The notes under the pieces were generated by a model. That model was not told where the DNA came from. It did not search any database and saw only the letters and a list, made by a program, of their open reading frames with translations. The translations under genes were made by a program, and so were the position numbers. This document shows positions 1 through 12,300 of a stretch of DNA of 64,000 nt, one piece after another. The stretch is from Nipponacmea schrenckii (taxonomy: Eukaryota; Mollusca; Gastropoda; Lottiidae), in the NCBI GenBank assembly GCA_030562195.1, contig CM060203.1:9190208-9254207 (forward strand). The letters run 5' to 3'. Position 1 is the stretch's first letter. Every line of letters begins with the position of its first letter.

Positions 1-3000
1 ATTAATGAGTATTTCAGAAAAAGTTGGACTTAATTTACCTTTAGGTAGAATACCGTCAGCACAGAATTTTGACTGAGATATAGTCACAGTTCTGTTAGTT
101 CCTTCTTGTTTCTCTTCTACCTGTTTATATAAATAGACAATTTCCATACAACATTAGAATAATCAACAGATCTCTGTTTATGTTGAATAATATTAGCCAC
201 AGTATAAAACAATAATCTATGAACTGTGATTATTTCTTCAAACACAACTACCTAAAAATCGTCACTTTTTTTTAATTCTGATACATTCAAATGGTTTGCA
301 ATTTTGTTAATGACTATTTGTCACTTTTCTATATAGTTCATAGCCGTAAATCTTCAACTCATACTCAAAATATCTCAGAAAAATACCTTAATAACTGGGA
401 ACCCCATCTGTTTGGTCCATGTAGTCATCATCTCACCTACTGGTTTCTGGCTAGCTTCTTCTAGGGATGCCCACAGATCTTCTGTGAAAGTATTTTTATA
501 GGCATGTTTTGTTAGATAAAGATGCATTCCTTTACGGAAATGCTGAAAATAACAAAAAATATTTTGAAAGCAATGGAATAAATACTGGATATTTTATAAA
601 CATCTCATTTAGCTCATGTTGAATAATGCACTATCCATTTATAGATTGGACAAATTGAATACTGTGTTAAAAAGAAACTAGTTCTAAAAAAAATTTATTA
701 ATAACATAGATATATAAGTATATCAGTCAATTTATTAACATTATTTTATATATGCAAATAATACATTACCAACCTCATCTCCAATATAATCATGTAACAT
801 TCTTATTACTGAAGCACCTTTACTATAGGAAATAGCATCAAAAATCTCATCTACTTCTGATGGGTGACCAACGGGTACCTAAAATTAAATACTTATCTTG
901 TAAACAAGCCTCAATAGAATGACTATTTTTTAAAACCACCCAATGGGATGCCTGTTATGTAAGCCCATCTCAATAAAAGAACTACAATATAAACCAACCT
1001 CAATATAATGTCTATTATGTAATAGAATGATTATTATGTAAACCCACCTCAATGGGATGACTTAAGTAAATCCAGTTCAATGGGATGACAATTATGTAAA
1101 CCCAATCTCAATACAATGACTATTAAGTAAACCCACCTCAATAGGATGACTAATTGGTAAACCCAGCCCAATAGAATGACTATTATCATGTAAACCCACC
1201 TCAATAGGATGACTAATTGGTAAACCCAGCCCAATAGAATGACTATTATCAAAGTAACCCCAGCTCGAGAGGATGTCCCAATTTGATTAACCCAGGGCCA
1301 ATGTGATTTTTCTGTAAACAATGACCCTCAATAGGATTAAACTATTATGCAAACCCCTTTTTCCAGCTGAGAGTCCCCAAGCCCTTGAAAAAATTGGCCA
1401 AAAATTTTTTGGGGAATTAATAAAATTACACACAGGTATTGAATATATAAAAATCCAAAAATTTAATCAAATAGCCAAAAAATTTCAGAACCATGCTTGA
1501 TTTGAAATTCCAACATTCTTAGATCTCAAAATTTTAAATTTTTAAAATAAAATAGCAAAAAATTTTAAATGTTTTTAAACATTACGAGAATAACCTAATG
1601 CGTGAGAATAAAATAATTACCATAGTAACAAGATTACCAAACCATTGATGAGCCAATTCATGTCCAACCACTAGAGCTACCCACTGTCTTACATGAGCTG
1701 ATGTATTTTTTGGGTCCACTAATAAGGCTGTTTCTCTATAAGTCACTAAACCCCAATTCTCCATGGCACCTTGAATAAAATTACATCTTATTAGGGTCTC
1801 ATATTCTAATTCAATTTTCAGTTTCAAGCAATTGTCATCATTGTTTCAATTTGTTTATCCCACTGTACTATTTATTGACGGAATGCAAATTGAGTCTGAC
1901 AGACTGATTGATTCAACTGTTATTAAGCTCCACTCAGGAGATATGCATACTAGTCTATTACTCCAGACTAATCCTACACGCCACTTCCTAGAATTAACAA
2001 TTCTTACAGTCCAGTGAGTTAACTAATCAAATTGTTAATAAAAAAGCACGAAACAAATAATGATTGACAACAAACCTAAATTGAAAGTTGCAATTAAACT
2101 TCAATGTAGCAAGGAAGCACATTTGGATTTTTGTATCAAAGAAAAGACATCTCACCTGCAGAAAAGTCAGCAATGGCTATTAGGTCTATTTTAGGAAGAG
2201 GATAAGCAATTCCAAAATAGTTCTTGTAGAATGGTAATGTCTTAATAGCAACCTGAAATATGATTTACCTTTTATCAACACAAGTACCAGGTCATACAAA
2301 CAAAATTCATGTTAAGCTGCAATATACCATTTACTGATATATTTTTTTTATCTGAGTTCTCACTCACCTCTAAAGCAAACTGTCCTTGCTCTTTCTTCCC
2401 AACTGGTGTATAAACTCTAACTAATACACCATCTTTATCTTTGCCTTCAACATAATCATAATCGCCCACAATAAAGGCTAGTAAATACGTAGACATAATA
2501 GGTGTGGTAGCATATACTACTTCTATCAGTTCTGCATTATCTTTCACAGGATTTCCATGTATGATTGGCTACAATAAAATAAAAGTATGTCAAGTGCGAG
2601 TTCCAGACCCATCCATTCAATTTCATTGATTTTCAAGTCACTCTTGGCAATCATTTGAAGGACATTTTATTTCATTCTGCAAAGACTCATAGGAGACAAT
2701 ATTAAATAATTCATAGTTTATCATTTCAGCCTCCTTCAGGTGACATTAATTTCTCATTAAATACAGTTGGATCTGTTTTGACCAATACAAACAAAGGGCA
2801 TTAAACATTAAACCAAAAATTAAACCTACCATATTAGATAAAGCTATTTTATCTTTAGGTACCACCAAGGTGATGTCAAATGTAGCCTTGATGGCTGGTT
2901 CATCCCAACATGGGAAAGCTCTCCTGGCATCAGTTGCCTACAATTGATAGAAAAATGAATTGGAAAATTTCAAGAACACAATATTCACTTATTAAGAAAA

Positions 3001-4873
3001 TTGATAAACAACTCACTAAACCAAAGCTTTCAAAATAGTGCTTAAGAGATCTTGTCAAAAGCTTGTTGGTTGTCTGCAAACACTATATTACAAGACACTC
3101 TCAAGAGAGGAAATTAATTCTAGTATCAGATGTCAACACATTTCCATTATTTGACATAGCTGATATGACATTTTAGTTTCAAAATACGCTTTAGTGCACT
3201 CATTTAACCAGAAGAGATAACATTACAGCATTTAGCATCTATTCTTATCATGCAAAAAATCTCAAAATAGCCTTCAGGTGCTTTTGGGTTATTCTAACTA
3301 ACACAAAATTGAGTGACAGCAGCAACCTCAAATTGTGTAACAGCAGCATGTCTTTCTTGTCCATCTGGTGATGTATAGGTACTTCTGTAGAAACCTTTCA
3401 TTTTATCATTCAACTCTCCAGTAAACTTAATACTCAATACTCCCTCTCCAATCTGAATTGAAAATAAAATCAATTATACAGTCTAGCTAATACTTTACAT
3501 AAATATAACCACTATATGTGAAATCTTTCTATGCAAAATATGAGACAAGATATTTTTGGTAATATTAATGAGCCTTTAAGTATCACTTAATCACCCTTAA
3601 GGAAATTTGGTAAAAAAGGAAAATCAATAGTAGATAGCTTGCAAGGCATACGCCCACTGGCACCATTGAATTTGAATAAAGACTTGACACTACAGTAACA
3701 ATCACTGGAATGAAATATTCAACCTTCATTAATAGACTTTTTTCCAATCTGATCGACTAGACACTCTTTCCATGTCAGAAAAATCTGAAACAGAGCACTG
3801 CTTAGGAACCAATTGAGCAGCAGAGTCAACCAAAACATTCTTAATAACTTTGACAGTACTGTATAATAACTGATATAATACTTACTGGCAATGGAACAGG
3901 AAATTTGAAGGAAGCTTTTTCATTATCAGTATCAAAACTAACCGTTCCAGTTACTTTGTCTGTTTTTCCTAAAATTTCAACAGAAAGATGATAGAAAATT
4001 ATCAACCAAACCTTATATACAGATACCTCAGCTTACAAAAAGTTATATAAGCCTACTAACAGTCTTGTATAACAAACACTAGGCCTACCCTCGGTTTAGA
4101 AAGTAGTAACCATCTTGACATGATTTAAGTCCTAGTAGGAACAAGTAGTTCTAAAACTAAAGATAGTTAACTTAGAAAATGATACCTTTAACATTGAATG
4201 ACACTTCTTGAACAGCAATATCAACAGAATTAACAATAATTGTGTCTGTTGCCGTCTTTACCTAAAACAAAACAAAACTTTACTTTATATTCAAAACATT
4301 ACTAAAAATAAAGTTAAGATTTAAAAATTCATATGAAAAATAGAATTTGTCACTTAAGAAATATTTCACAAGGCAGACCTATAAAAATAAAAAGGTGAAC
4401 AGTGAATAGTCAGTCGATAAGACAGTGGGGTGAGAGTGGAAGTATTTCAAATATTTCCTGTATTAGCATACCTCAACTGAAATTTCTTCTGTACCGTCAA
4501 ATGTAAAAGCTGTCAAATTAGGCTGCAGTCGGATCTGATAATTGGACGGAATTACATTGTTTGGTAGACGATCGAAGGCCTTTTTCTCAGATGTCATGTT
4601 GAAAATAGTTCTGATCTGCTTCAGTAAACTTGAACTATGATTCTGATCGGTGATTTTAAATATTTGGCAACTTTTTATCTTCGAAAACGTCCTACAGATT
4701 AAGGTTTGTCCAACTAAATCAGGAACTGAAAACGAAACTCGAGGAAAGCGACGCCGGAAGTAGATGTGGAGCTTTTTGTTATGCACTGTTCGTGTCACGT
4801 GCCTAAGAGCTCGGAACATGTTCGGGAACGCTGAATATTGTATTAGATGAAAATCGTTAAAAGGCTTTAACAT
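1..4873 (-). CDS. NPEPPS: Puromycin-sensitive aminopeptidase-like M1 metallopeptidase, 5' part (partial, runs off left edge)
   Basis: This is a cytosolic-type M1 zinc aminopeptidase that trims N-terminal residues from peptides. Exons in coding order: 4472-4873, 4186-4261, 3886-3968, 3327-3452, 2830-2937, 2368-2568, 2156-2252, 1621-1769, [one exon not found], 774-878, 387-542, 39-120; the rest lies outside the window. Visible hallmarks are the exopeptidase motif GAMENWG and the zinc site [10 protein letters not shown] (exon 1621-1769), plus family blocks such as [51 protein letters not shown] and [11 protein letters not shown]. Phases agree across every joined boundary I checked. Start choice: the family-like start ([14 protein letters not shown]) is at 4597, but the frame stays open upstream through ATGs at 4819 and 4873 with an Arg-rich leader. 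Vertebrate PSA also has a longer N-terminal form. The exon expected to hold the WLNEGFA glutamate is not visible between 879 and 1620. Confidence 0.94.
901..1350. repeat. Degenerate ~31-32 bp tandem repeat in aminopeptidase intron
   Basis: Repeated phrases of the type 'aatagaatgactattatgtaa' and 'acccacctcaataggatgac' recur about every 31-32 bp. A clear 63-bp higher-order copy is seen at 1138-1200 and 1201-1260. The array sits where an aminopeptidase exon would be expected. The following 1350-1600 stretch is AT-rich with odd homopolymer runs (for example aaaaattttttgggg) and holds nothing recognisable. Open frames across the array are a by-product of the repeat. Confidence 0.8.
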
Positions 4874-5634
4874 CACAGTTATCAGTAAACAAGATTAAAA
4901 ATGCATTGGCTAACATCAAAATATGTAACCAAATAAATGTTCTAGGGCCAATGAGTTTGACAGTTTGCTTTTTAGGTAGCCTAGGCTATATAGGGCTAGG
5001 TCTACCTACCTACACTCCTACAGTCTACACTAGTTTCAGCAAAACTTTGTTTCAACACGAACCAACACCATTGGCATTAGGAACATTTGGTGCCAATAAT
5101 GGTGAAATTATGCTTAGAATATTATTATATACATGGCAATTGCAGTATAAGGCCCATTTACACAATTGTTATTTAACTACGAGTAGTCGCTTTCTAGATG
5201 TCTCGAATAATGTGACACTAGATCAATGACTTTAAAACTGGTTGATCAGGTCAATTTCACCGACAAAGGGCCGATCGTAAATTCACGCCAAACATCGGTG
5301 TCGTAGAATTTGTGTACTTAAAAAATAGTCCATGTAAGCCGTTTCGCTTTTCAATTAACACAATAAGGAGAATAACACAAATTATAAATAGCAATCAAGG
5401 TTGATTTTTGTTTAGTTGCTGTCTTCAATAGCTTCATAATGAATCTTTCTATCAAATATTGATAACTTTATTAGAATTCACAATATTTGCAACTCAGAAT
5501 CTGGCAAGAAAGGGAAGTTATTCAGTTCAGTTTTACAAGTGGTCTGTAGTAAGCTGTAATCAACACGTATTAAATTTATGATGCAGCCAAGAATGATACT
5601 ATTTGGAGATTTTTTTTTGTCGGCATGCGCTTAC

Positions 5635-5666
<32 letters not shown>

Positions 5667-6155
5667 ACTACTAATTAAATAGTGCCCACTTGATTTTTAT
5701 TTAGGTAATTAAAACATATAATAACTATTGGGATGCTTTCGGTGATTGGTATTAAAGAGCGAATAAGTTCCTAAAAAATCTCATGTAGAGTACTGCCCAC
5801 CTACCCTTCTTAATTCTTTGTCTACCAATGATTTAAAAATGCGCAGTTTTTTTAACCCAATATTTTGCATATTTTCTACAAAGAATATCAGATTGTATCT
5901 AGGCCTATGTAGCGTGTTATCGTGTGACAAAAGAGGCTAAGATAATAAGTTTCCTTCCTGCTCTTTAATAATTCTTACGTGAAAAGAACCTTACAGTCGT
6001 TTCAACACAGCTTCTAAGTAAAAAAATGACGATAATATGCTTATTCCAATTTTTTTTTTAATCCCAAAATCCAAAGAGCCCCAGTAGTTCTAAATTTCAT
6101 AGAAGGACTAAAATACCTCTATCAAAAATAAACGACACCGGTTAAGGGTCAAATA
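4874..6155. other. Intergenic region between divergent aminopeptidase and neurabin genes
   Basis: This 1.3 kb gap separates two oppositely oriented genes, so both promoters probably lie in it. It contains a homopolymer A run of about 29 bases near 5635-5663. That run is preceded by a T run, so the two form an imperfect inverted repeat around a GCATGC core. Short open frames here (for example 4906-5229) have no recognisable motifs and low-complexity composition. I see no TATA box or other site I could defend. Confidence 0.5.
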
Positions 6156-6185
6156 AAAATGGCGGAACAGTCATGTACAGAAAAG
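6100..6185 (+). promoter_or_regulatory. Probable neurabin first (non-coding) exon with YY1-like start-site motif and a short uORF
   Basis: AAAATGGCGGA at about 6156-6166 matches the YY1-type motif often found at the transcription start of metazoan genes. It is followed by a strong donor, AAAAG|GTAAGTG, ending the exon at 6185. The next acceptor in the right place is 9191|9192, which opens the exon that holds the neurabin ATG. Spliced this way, the ATG in the motif encodes only ten residues (MAEQSCTEKI) before TAA, so it is a potential upstream ORF and not the neurabin N terminus. The 5' limit is a guess. Transcript data would be needed to confirm the exon. Confidence 0.45.
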
Positions 6186-9100
6186 GTAAGTGTCCGGTTT
6201 GTCACCTGTAACTTCTTATCTCTCATACATTATTCAATTCTTACTTTACATTTCGAGTAATGAATAATGTATTTCTCTATGATTTAAAAAATTGATACCT
6301 GAGCAACAATACAATGTCTGAACTACATGAATGAATTTAGCTGGAAATGACAGAAGAGACATTGGCGACACTGTCACTGACAGTTTTTGATTGTGTTTGC
6401 CACTTCAGTTGTCAGTTATGACTGTATGGCACTATTCATAGATTATGTGTTCTTGCAATCTCAATTTATTTGTTTTTATTAGCGGCAACAACCAATTTGG
6501 AATTAAACCTTTATACTACTCTACAGTATATGTGGGTGTATGAAATAGAAATATATTATAATAAGGATAGCCTTTGGGCTGGAGCAAAAGATGACAGTGA
6601 GGTGTGTGAATGGTCACCTTTAATTGAAGGCTATTCATCACATTTATTGTCAACTTATCATTGATTTTGCTTCAGGGTTTTGAACATGTATCAAATATTA
6701 CTTGTATCAAATATTACTTACTCTTAGTCCTCATGTAAGTGGAATTTAGTTTTAGTTTAGGGCCTTATTATATAGCCTATATTGTATTAGTGTAAAAAAG
6801 GTGACAGTGTGTGCAATCTTTATGTCAATAGTAGGCCTATAAGAACTGTTGTGGAAGGATTATGCCACTTGTAGTTGCCCCTTTTAAGCTTATTTTGTCT
6901 AGAAAGTGGTTGATTCAGAAGCCTAGTAAAGTCTGTCTGAATGCTATAGAATTGATCAATAGGGCCTATTCACTTTTTTGTTACATTCTATTAAAGTGAC
7001 AGCTTCATCATCTGTTTGACCAATCTTACCTCATTCTCAGAGACAGAGTTATTGGCTCATGAAATGAATGGAGTTTTACGTCCCACTCTGCTGCACCTAT
7101 TGGGCTTATAGACGGACAATGCCATGCAGAGTGTAATGAGGGAAATTTTGCCAGGATGAAACCAATCTGCTTATAAAAGTTAAATTATGTTGATATGAAA
7201 ACAAAAATTAAGATTATAGAAATAGGCCTATAAGTTAAATTTTAAGTTTGGGGTGTTTTAAATCGTGTGATTTCTGCTTCTGAAGATTATTTAATTTGTA
7301 GCATATGTATACGTACAATGACATATTTATTTTAAATTATAAGAATTTGAAAATCCTGTATAACTCATATAATATAGTCAATATCAGTTCTTGTATCTAG
7401 TTCATATCATCAATTGTAGGATACTATCAATATAACTTTTATGTACCGGATACTAGACCACACTCTTACTGTGTTTGGCCATCCTTGAGAAGCACCTTTT
7501 TGATAATTTTAATCCTTCTTTTCAAGAGAAAAATAAAGAGAAACCCAAAAAAGTTTGATGACAATTTTTATTTAGCCTTTATTAACTTTAGAATATTGTC
7601 TTCTGTTAACAATATGATGATAAGAGAGGTCCAGTATTTATTTATCCTGTAAACAAGTTTGTTGACAAAGTGAAATCATATCATTGATTTAGGTGTTAGT
7701 CTACAACCTCTGGTTTTTCTTCGCAATTGACAAATTATTACTGGCTTTTTACGTTTTTGGGCCATGCTTTCTCTACCAACATGCTTACCTCAAAATACCA
7801 TACTTTTTGCGGAATTCGAAATATTAAGAAAAAAAGATTTAAGTAATAACAAGCAATATTTTTAATGACTCCAACATGAAAACAAGCAGGCTGATGTTTA
7901 GAAGTTCAGTTTCACTAATTATCTTGAGCTCCTGCTTGTAATTACTTAGTAAGACTTAAGATTTAATGTCATTTAGGTTTAACTCTACATTATGCAGTAC
8001 TAGTTTTAATAGAGAGAAATAGTGAACATCTTATGACTTCAATGATTTAAACTTGAATGTGATAGAATTACACTAGTTTACCTATTTCATCCTTTTCAAT
8101 GAATACATGTCGATACAGACTTTATTGTTGTACAACAGAATACGGGTACCGGTACTTGAAATTCTTTTCAAACATTGTTTCTCTCTTTTGAACTTAACCA
8201 CATATTGACTTTAAAATCAAATTTAAACATTGGTCAATTGCTCCCATGTAATAACCATGAAGCTAACAGCTAAAAAAAAGTCTTCAAGGAGTAATTTAAG
8301 TAAACTAATATTGAACTATTGACACAATAATCAGTTAACTTCATAGTATGTGATTTTATAGGCACAAACTTGCAACAAATTTCCTGTTTCAACGATGATG
8401 GTGATGAGAAGGGACAAAATAGAACAAATGGACATGATTGATACTCCAACATAGAAATCGAACATCTTAAAGTATTTGGATTTAACTTTGACCAGCAAAT
8501 AGATTTGTTTTATCATTTAGATTAACCATGGCCCTGATAATAAGTTGTGTTTAAAAAGTAGACCCTGTGTTTAAGGAAACATGAAATTTGATCTGTGTAT
8601 AACTACCTGTTTCATTTAGTACAGTGTATAAGGTTTCGAAATTGCAGTTAAGATATAGCCACTATTGTTGACTGATAAGTTAAGCTAAAGTTACTGGCTG
8701 TGTTAACTTATTTAAGCCATTATTAAATGCTGCTCACCAGTCTCTTAGTCTACTCCTCCTCCAGGTGATCATGGCCACATTGTCTATGAATGTTGGAAAT
8801 GGAATTCAGTACTTTGACTCAATCTTGTGAAAGAGTTTTTTTTATGCATTGAGATAAGGCACTCTTACATATAACTAAAGCTTAATAAGAGCTCCCCTCT
8901 CCAAATATAATTGTTTATTATCAGTCATTGATAACAATGAAGTTAATGACTATTGTCTACAGTTTCTCTCAATAAATATATCAGATAACAGGGTATGATA
9001 AGGATACCGTACACTGATATTTAATTTTATCACATTTCATTGGTTTCACTGTTGTCTTTTTTTATATGAAATATTATATACTGGTATCAATTTTTAAAAG

Positions 9101-9191
9101 CCAATCCTTATTTTATTGTCACAGGTAAATAGTCACATTCATTATGGTATTGAAATTGATATGAATTAAATTATTAAATTTTTATTTTCAG

Positions 9192-9336
9192 ATCTAAAAA
9201 ACGAGTAGACAGGGGAAGAAAAATGATTGGACAGTTTGAGTGTCTTCCCGCTGTTACCCATCAAAAGAACTCACAAGTCACTTGATACTCAATAGAGCAA
9301 TCGCCTCATATCACAGAAAACTATTTAATACTCAAT
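9192..9336 (+). other. 5' UTR part of neurabin's first coding exon
   Basis: The acceptor ttattttcag at 9182-9191 opens this exon. The first in-frame ATG that continues into the long open frame is at 9337, preceded by CAATATGG. The segment 9192-9336 carries in-frame stops relative to the coding frame, so it is untranslated. Confidence 0.7.
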
Positions 9337-12300
9337 ATGGATAAGAGGAATATATTACATAGTAGTAAGTACCGAAGTGGAGCACCAGAATTAGAAAATA
9401 ATGAAAACCAACCTCCCCCAGTACTTACAAAGGTTAAAGTGATTGATAAGGCAGTGGAGGGTGGACAGAAATCACTTAATTTTGGATCTAATGTGAGTAA
9501 AATAAAGGAAATGTTTCAAGCAGGAGGATCTGGTACTGGTCAAAGTAAAACTATCTTAACACCTCCACAATCAGTGGAAGTAGATCGTTCTCCTGTGTCT
9601 AAAAAACAGAAAATGAGTAATTCACCAGAAAGACGTAGAACTGTTTCTGAACCTAAATTAGACAACATTGCTCCTGAGCAACCAGATCCAACTCTCTTAG
9701 AAGCCACTAATCATGTCCAACGATTTAATTACACCCGAGCTCTCTTTGCCCGAATGGAGGCTGAAAACACCCATTCAGATGTTCAATCAAAACCAAAAAC
9801 AGGATATCGAAAATCTTCTCCCAGTCGTGTTCTGCCACGTTCACCTGTGCTGTCTCCATTATCTAGTGGACCTACCAGTCCCGAACCCAAATCATTTTCA
9901 ACATCAGACTTTTCCACATCATCACGTTTGTCTCGCAGGGACATAAGTTCAAATAGTTTAGCAGCACCATCTATCTCTCCAAGAGAACGCTCAAATAGTG
10001 ATCAATCAAGGAATCGTAGTTCAAAGGATTATTCATATCGTAATACTAGTGATTCAAACAGTGAAACTACTGAACCGCTCAACACATCGGAAACCACACG
10101 AAAAATATCTAGCTCTTCAGAAACAAGCTCTCAAAACAGTCCTCATTCAGTAAACTCAGATTCAGCCGTGGAGCAAGGAATGATGACAAAAACATACTTA
10201 CGAAAAAAGGCACAAAATGAACAAGTAGAAGAGGGCAGTAGAGATAGGACTGGAAAGATATTCACCAGTCTCAGTACGAACAATAACAATTCTTCAGAAC
10301 CATTAGATAGATTAAAAACTGGCTCAAATGTATCCCCAGTTGATCGTGTAGGTAAATTAAATTTACGATCAAATTTAAATCAAAATCAAAATGAGGCATC
10401 AAATCGTCTGGGATACAGATCTCGATATGGTCATGATTCCACTTCATCACATTCCAAAGACTCAGATCAGGGGAAAACTTCCTCTGTACAATTACGCACT
10501 AGTAGTACCAAATCAGATGTTGAACCAAACCGTAGACTAAGTCGCGATGATATTCAAGCTGCTATGGCAAAAGCAGATGCGTATTTGGCTCACTTAGACC
10601 GCGCCCCAAAGTCTAGTGCCACTGATTCGCCTAATAAGAGACGATCTTGGAATCCTCATGAAGCACAACTTGAGAAATCTTCCTCTCATAAACGGCGCTC
10701 TTGGGATCCACAAGACTCTCATGGACAGAAGACATTGACAGGAGAGCATTCAGCTGATATTGTGAATGGTAACAACACATCAGATGTGGTAGACAGAATG
10801 AAACCTGCAGAGGCTGCTCCTATTCAAAGTAAAATGGATACAGGATCTTTTACTAAAGACTCAGAAATTGAAATGGATGATAGTATAGTATCTGTGAAAA
10901 CACCTTCTTTAACAAAACCGGTCCCTGTCCCCAAACGTAGTGCACCACCACCACCCTCTAAGCCTCCACCATACAACAATTCTGTTTCACGACCTTTAGC
11001 CCCTCCCCCTCCAGCCCCTAAACCAGGATTACGAGAAGAAAAGAAAAAGGTTGGAACAGTAGTGCCAACCAGTGAATCTCTGTCTAATGGTGAACCAACA
11101 TGGCTACCAAATACTGAACCACCAGCTTATAAAGGTCAACAACCACCATCATATGAAGAAGCTACTGGTACTAGGGAGGCTGATGCAGTGATGATAGTGG
11201 AAAATACTGACCTCAATTCAAGGTGAGATATACCTCTTGTAGTAACTACTATGTATGTTTGAAACAGGGTCTTGCACACAAATAGAATATAATTTGTAAA
11301 ATATTATTTTTAAAAATTAGAAAGGTGCAAATCTATCCTGACATTGTCCCTGGTATACATAAAACTTCTGTACAATTCCCCTTTCCATGCTGAAATATTA
11401 ATAAAATTGGTGAAGAACCAAATGTCCTATTTATCTTCTGACAAGTAATATGGCTCTTCCAGATAATAACCAAAATCTTTACCAAATAAAAACAAAATAT
11501 TAATCTACCAAAGTTTAGTCTTTATTTTTGGTTGTTGGAAATAAAAAAAATTAATGTTCACTTTATATGGACCTTGAACTCATGCAACAGATGTATTTTT
11601 ACAATATTTTTTTTTAAAAAGTCTTAAATATAGATTATCTAACAGTTATTTCTATACTTCTAATAGTAGATTTTACCTACAGTTTGCAATTGAATTACCG
11701 GTACCGATACCTAATGTTATTGTTCTGTAAGTGTTTGAATGAAATTCCAGACTACAACAAAGAAACTTATTGTCTTTAGTTCTTAATCTTGGTTTTGATC
11801 TGAAATTTGAAAGTAGGACAGGTGAGAGCTGAGAGGTTTTTTAACAGGGCTCTAGGCTTCATGGTATATGATACACATCACAAAAAGATGAAGTGAAATA
11901 TTTGAAGATCAAATGAACAAAATCTATAAAAGCTCTTTGCATGGGGAATAGTTGGAAGAAGGCCACACAAGATGTTGTTGTATGGTGATTAAATTGATGT
12001 AATAAAGATACTAATTAGATTAAATAATTATTAAATTAAATTTGGTCCAATAAAATTATATCGAAATAAATCATTGAGGAAGCAGTTTTATAATATTCTA
12101 CCTGAGTGGCATGATTTCATAGCACTCTTCTTCATTATCAATAGAACTAGCAATCAAATGGATTTCATCTTAATAAATTATCTCTTGAAATATATAGTTA
12201 CTGGTCTTGTCAATAATGTAATATTATCTTAGTAATTTACAGGTACTTTGAAGTACAATTTTTTTTTTAAATGCAGCACTTTATGAAATGATACATAACC

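Noticed and set aside
4906..5229. 107-codon open frame between the divergent genes
   Set aside because: Low-complexity composition, no motif, no splice structure, and it lies in the probable promoter region.
6159..6185. Short exon MAEQSCTEK as the neurabin N terminus
   Set aside because: Splicing to 9192 gives ATC TAA at once, so it cannot be in frame with the neurabin coding sequence. It is kept only as a possible uORF.
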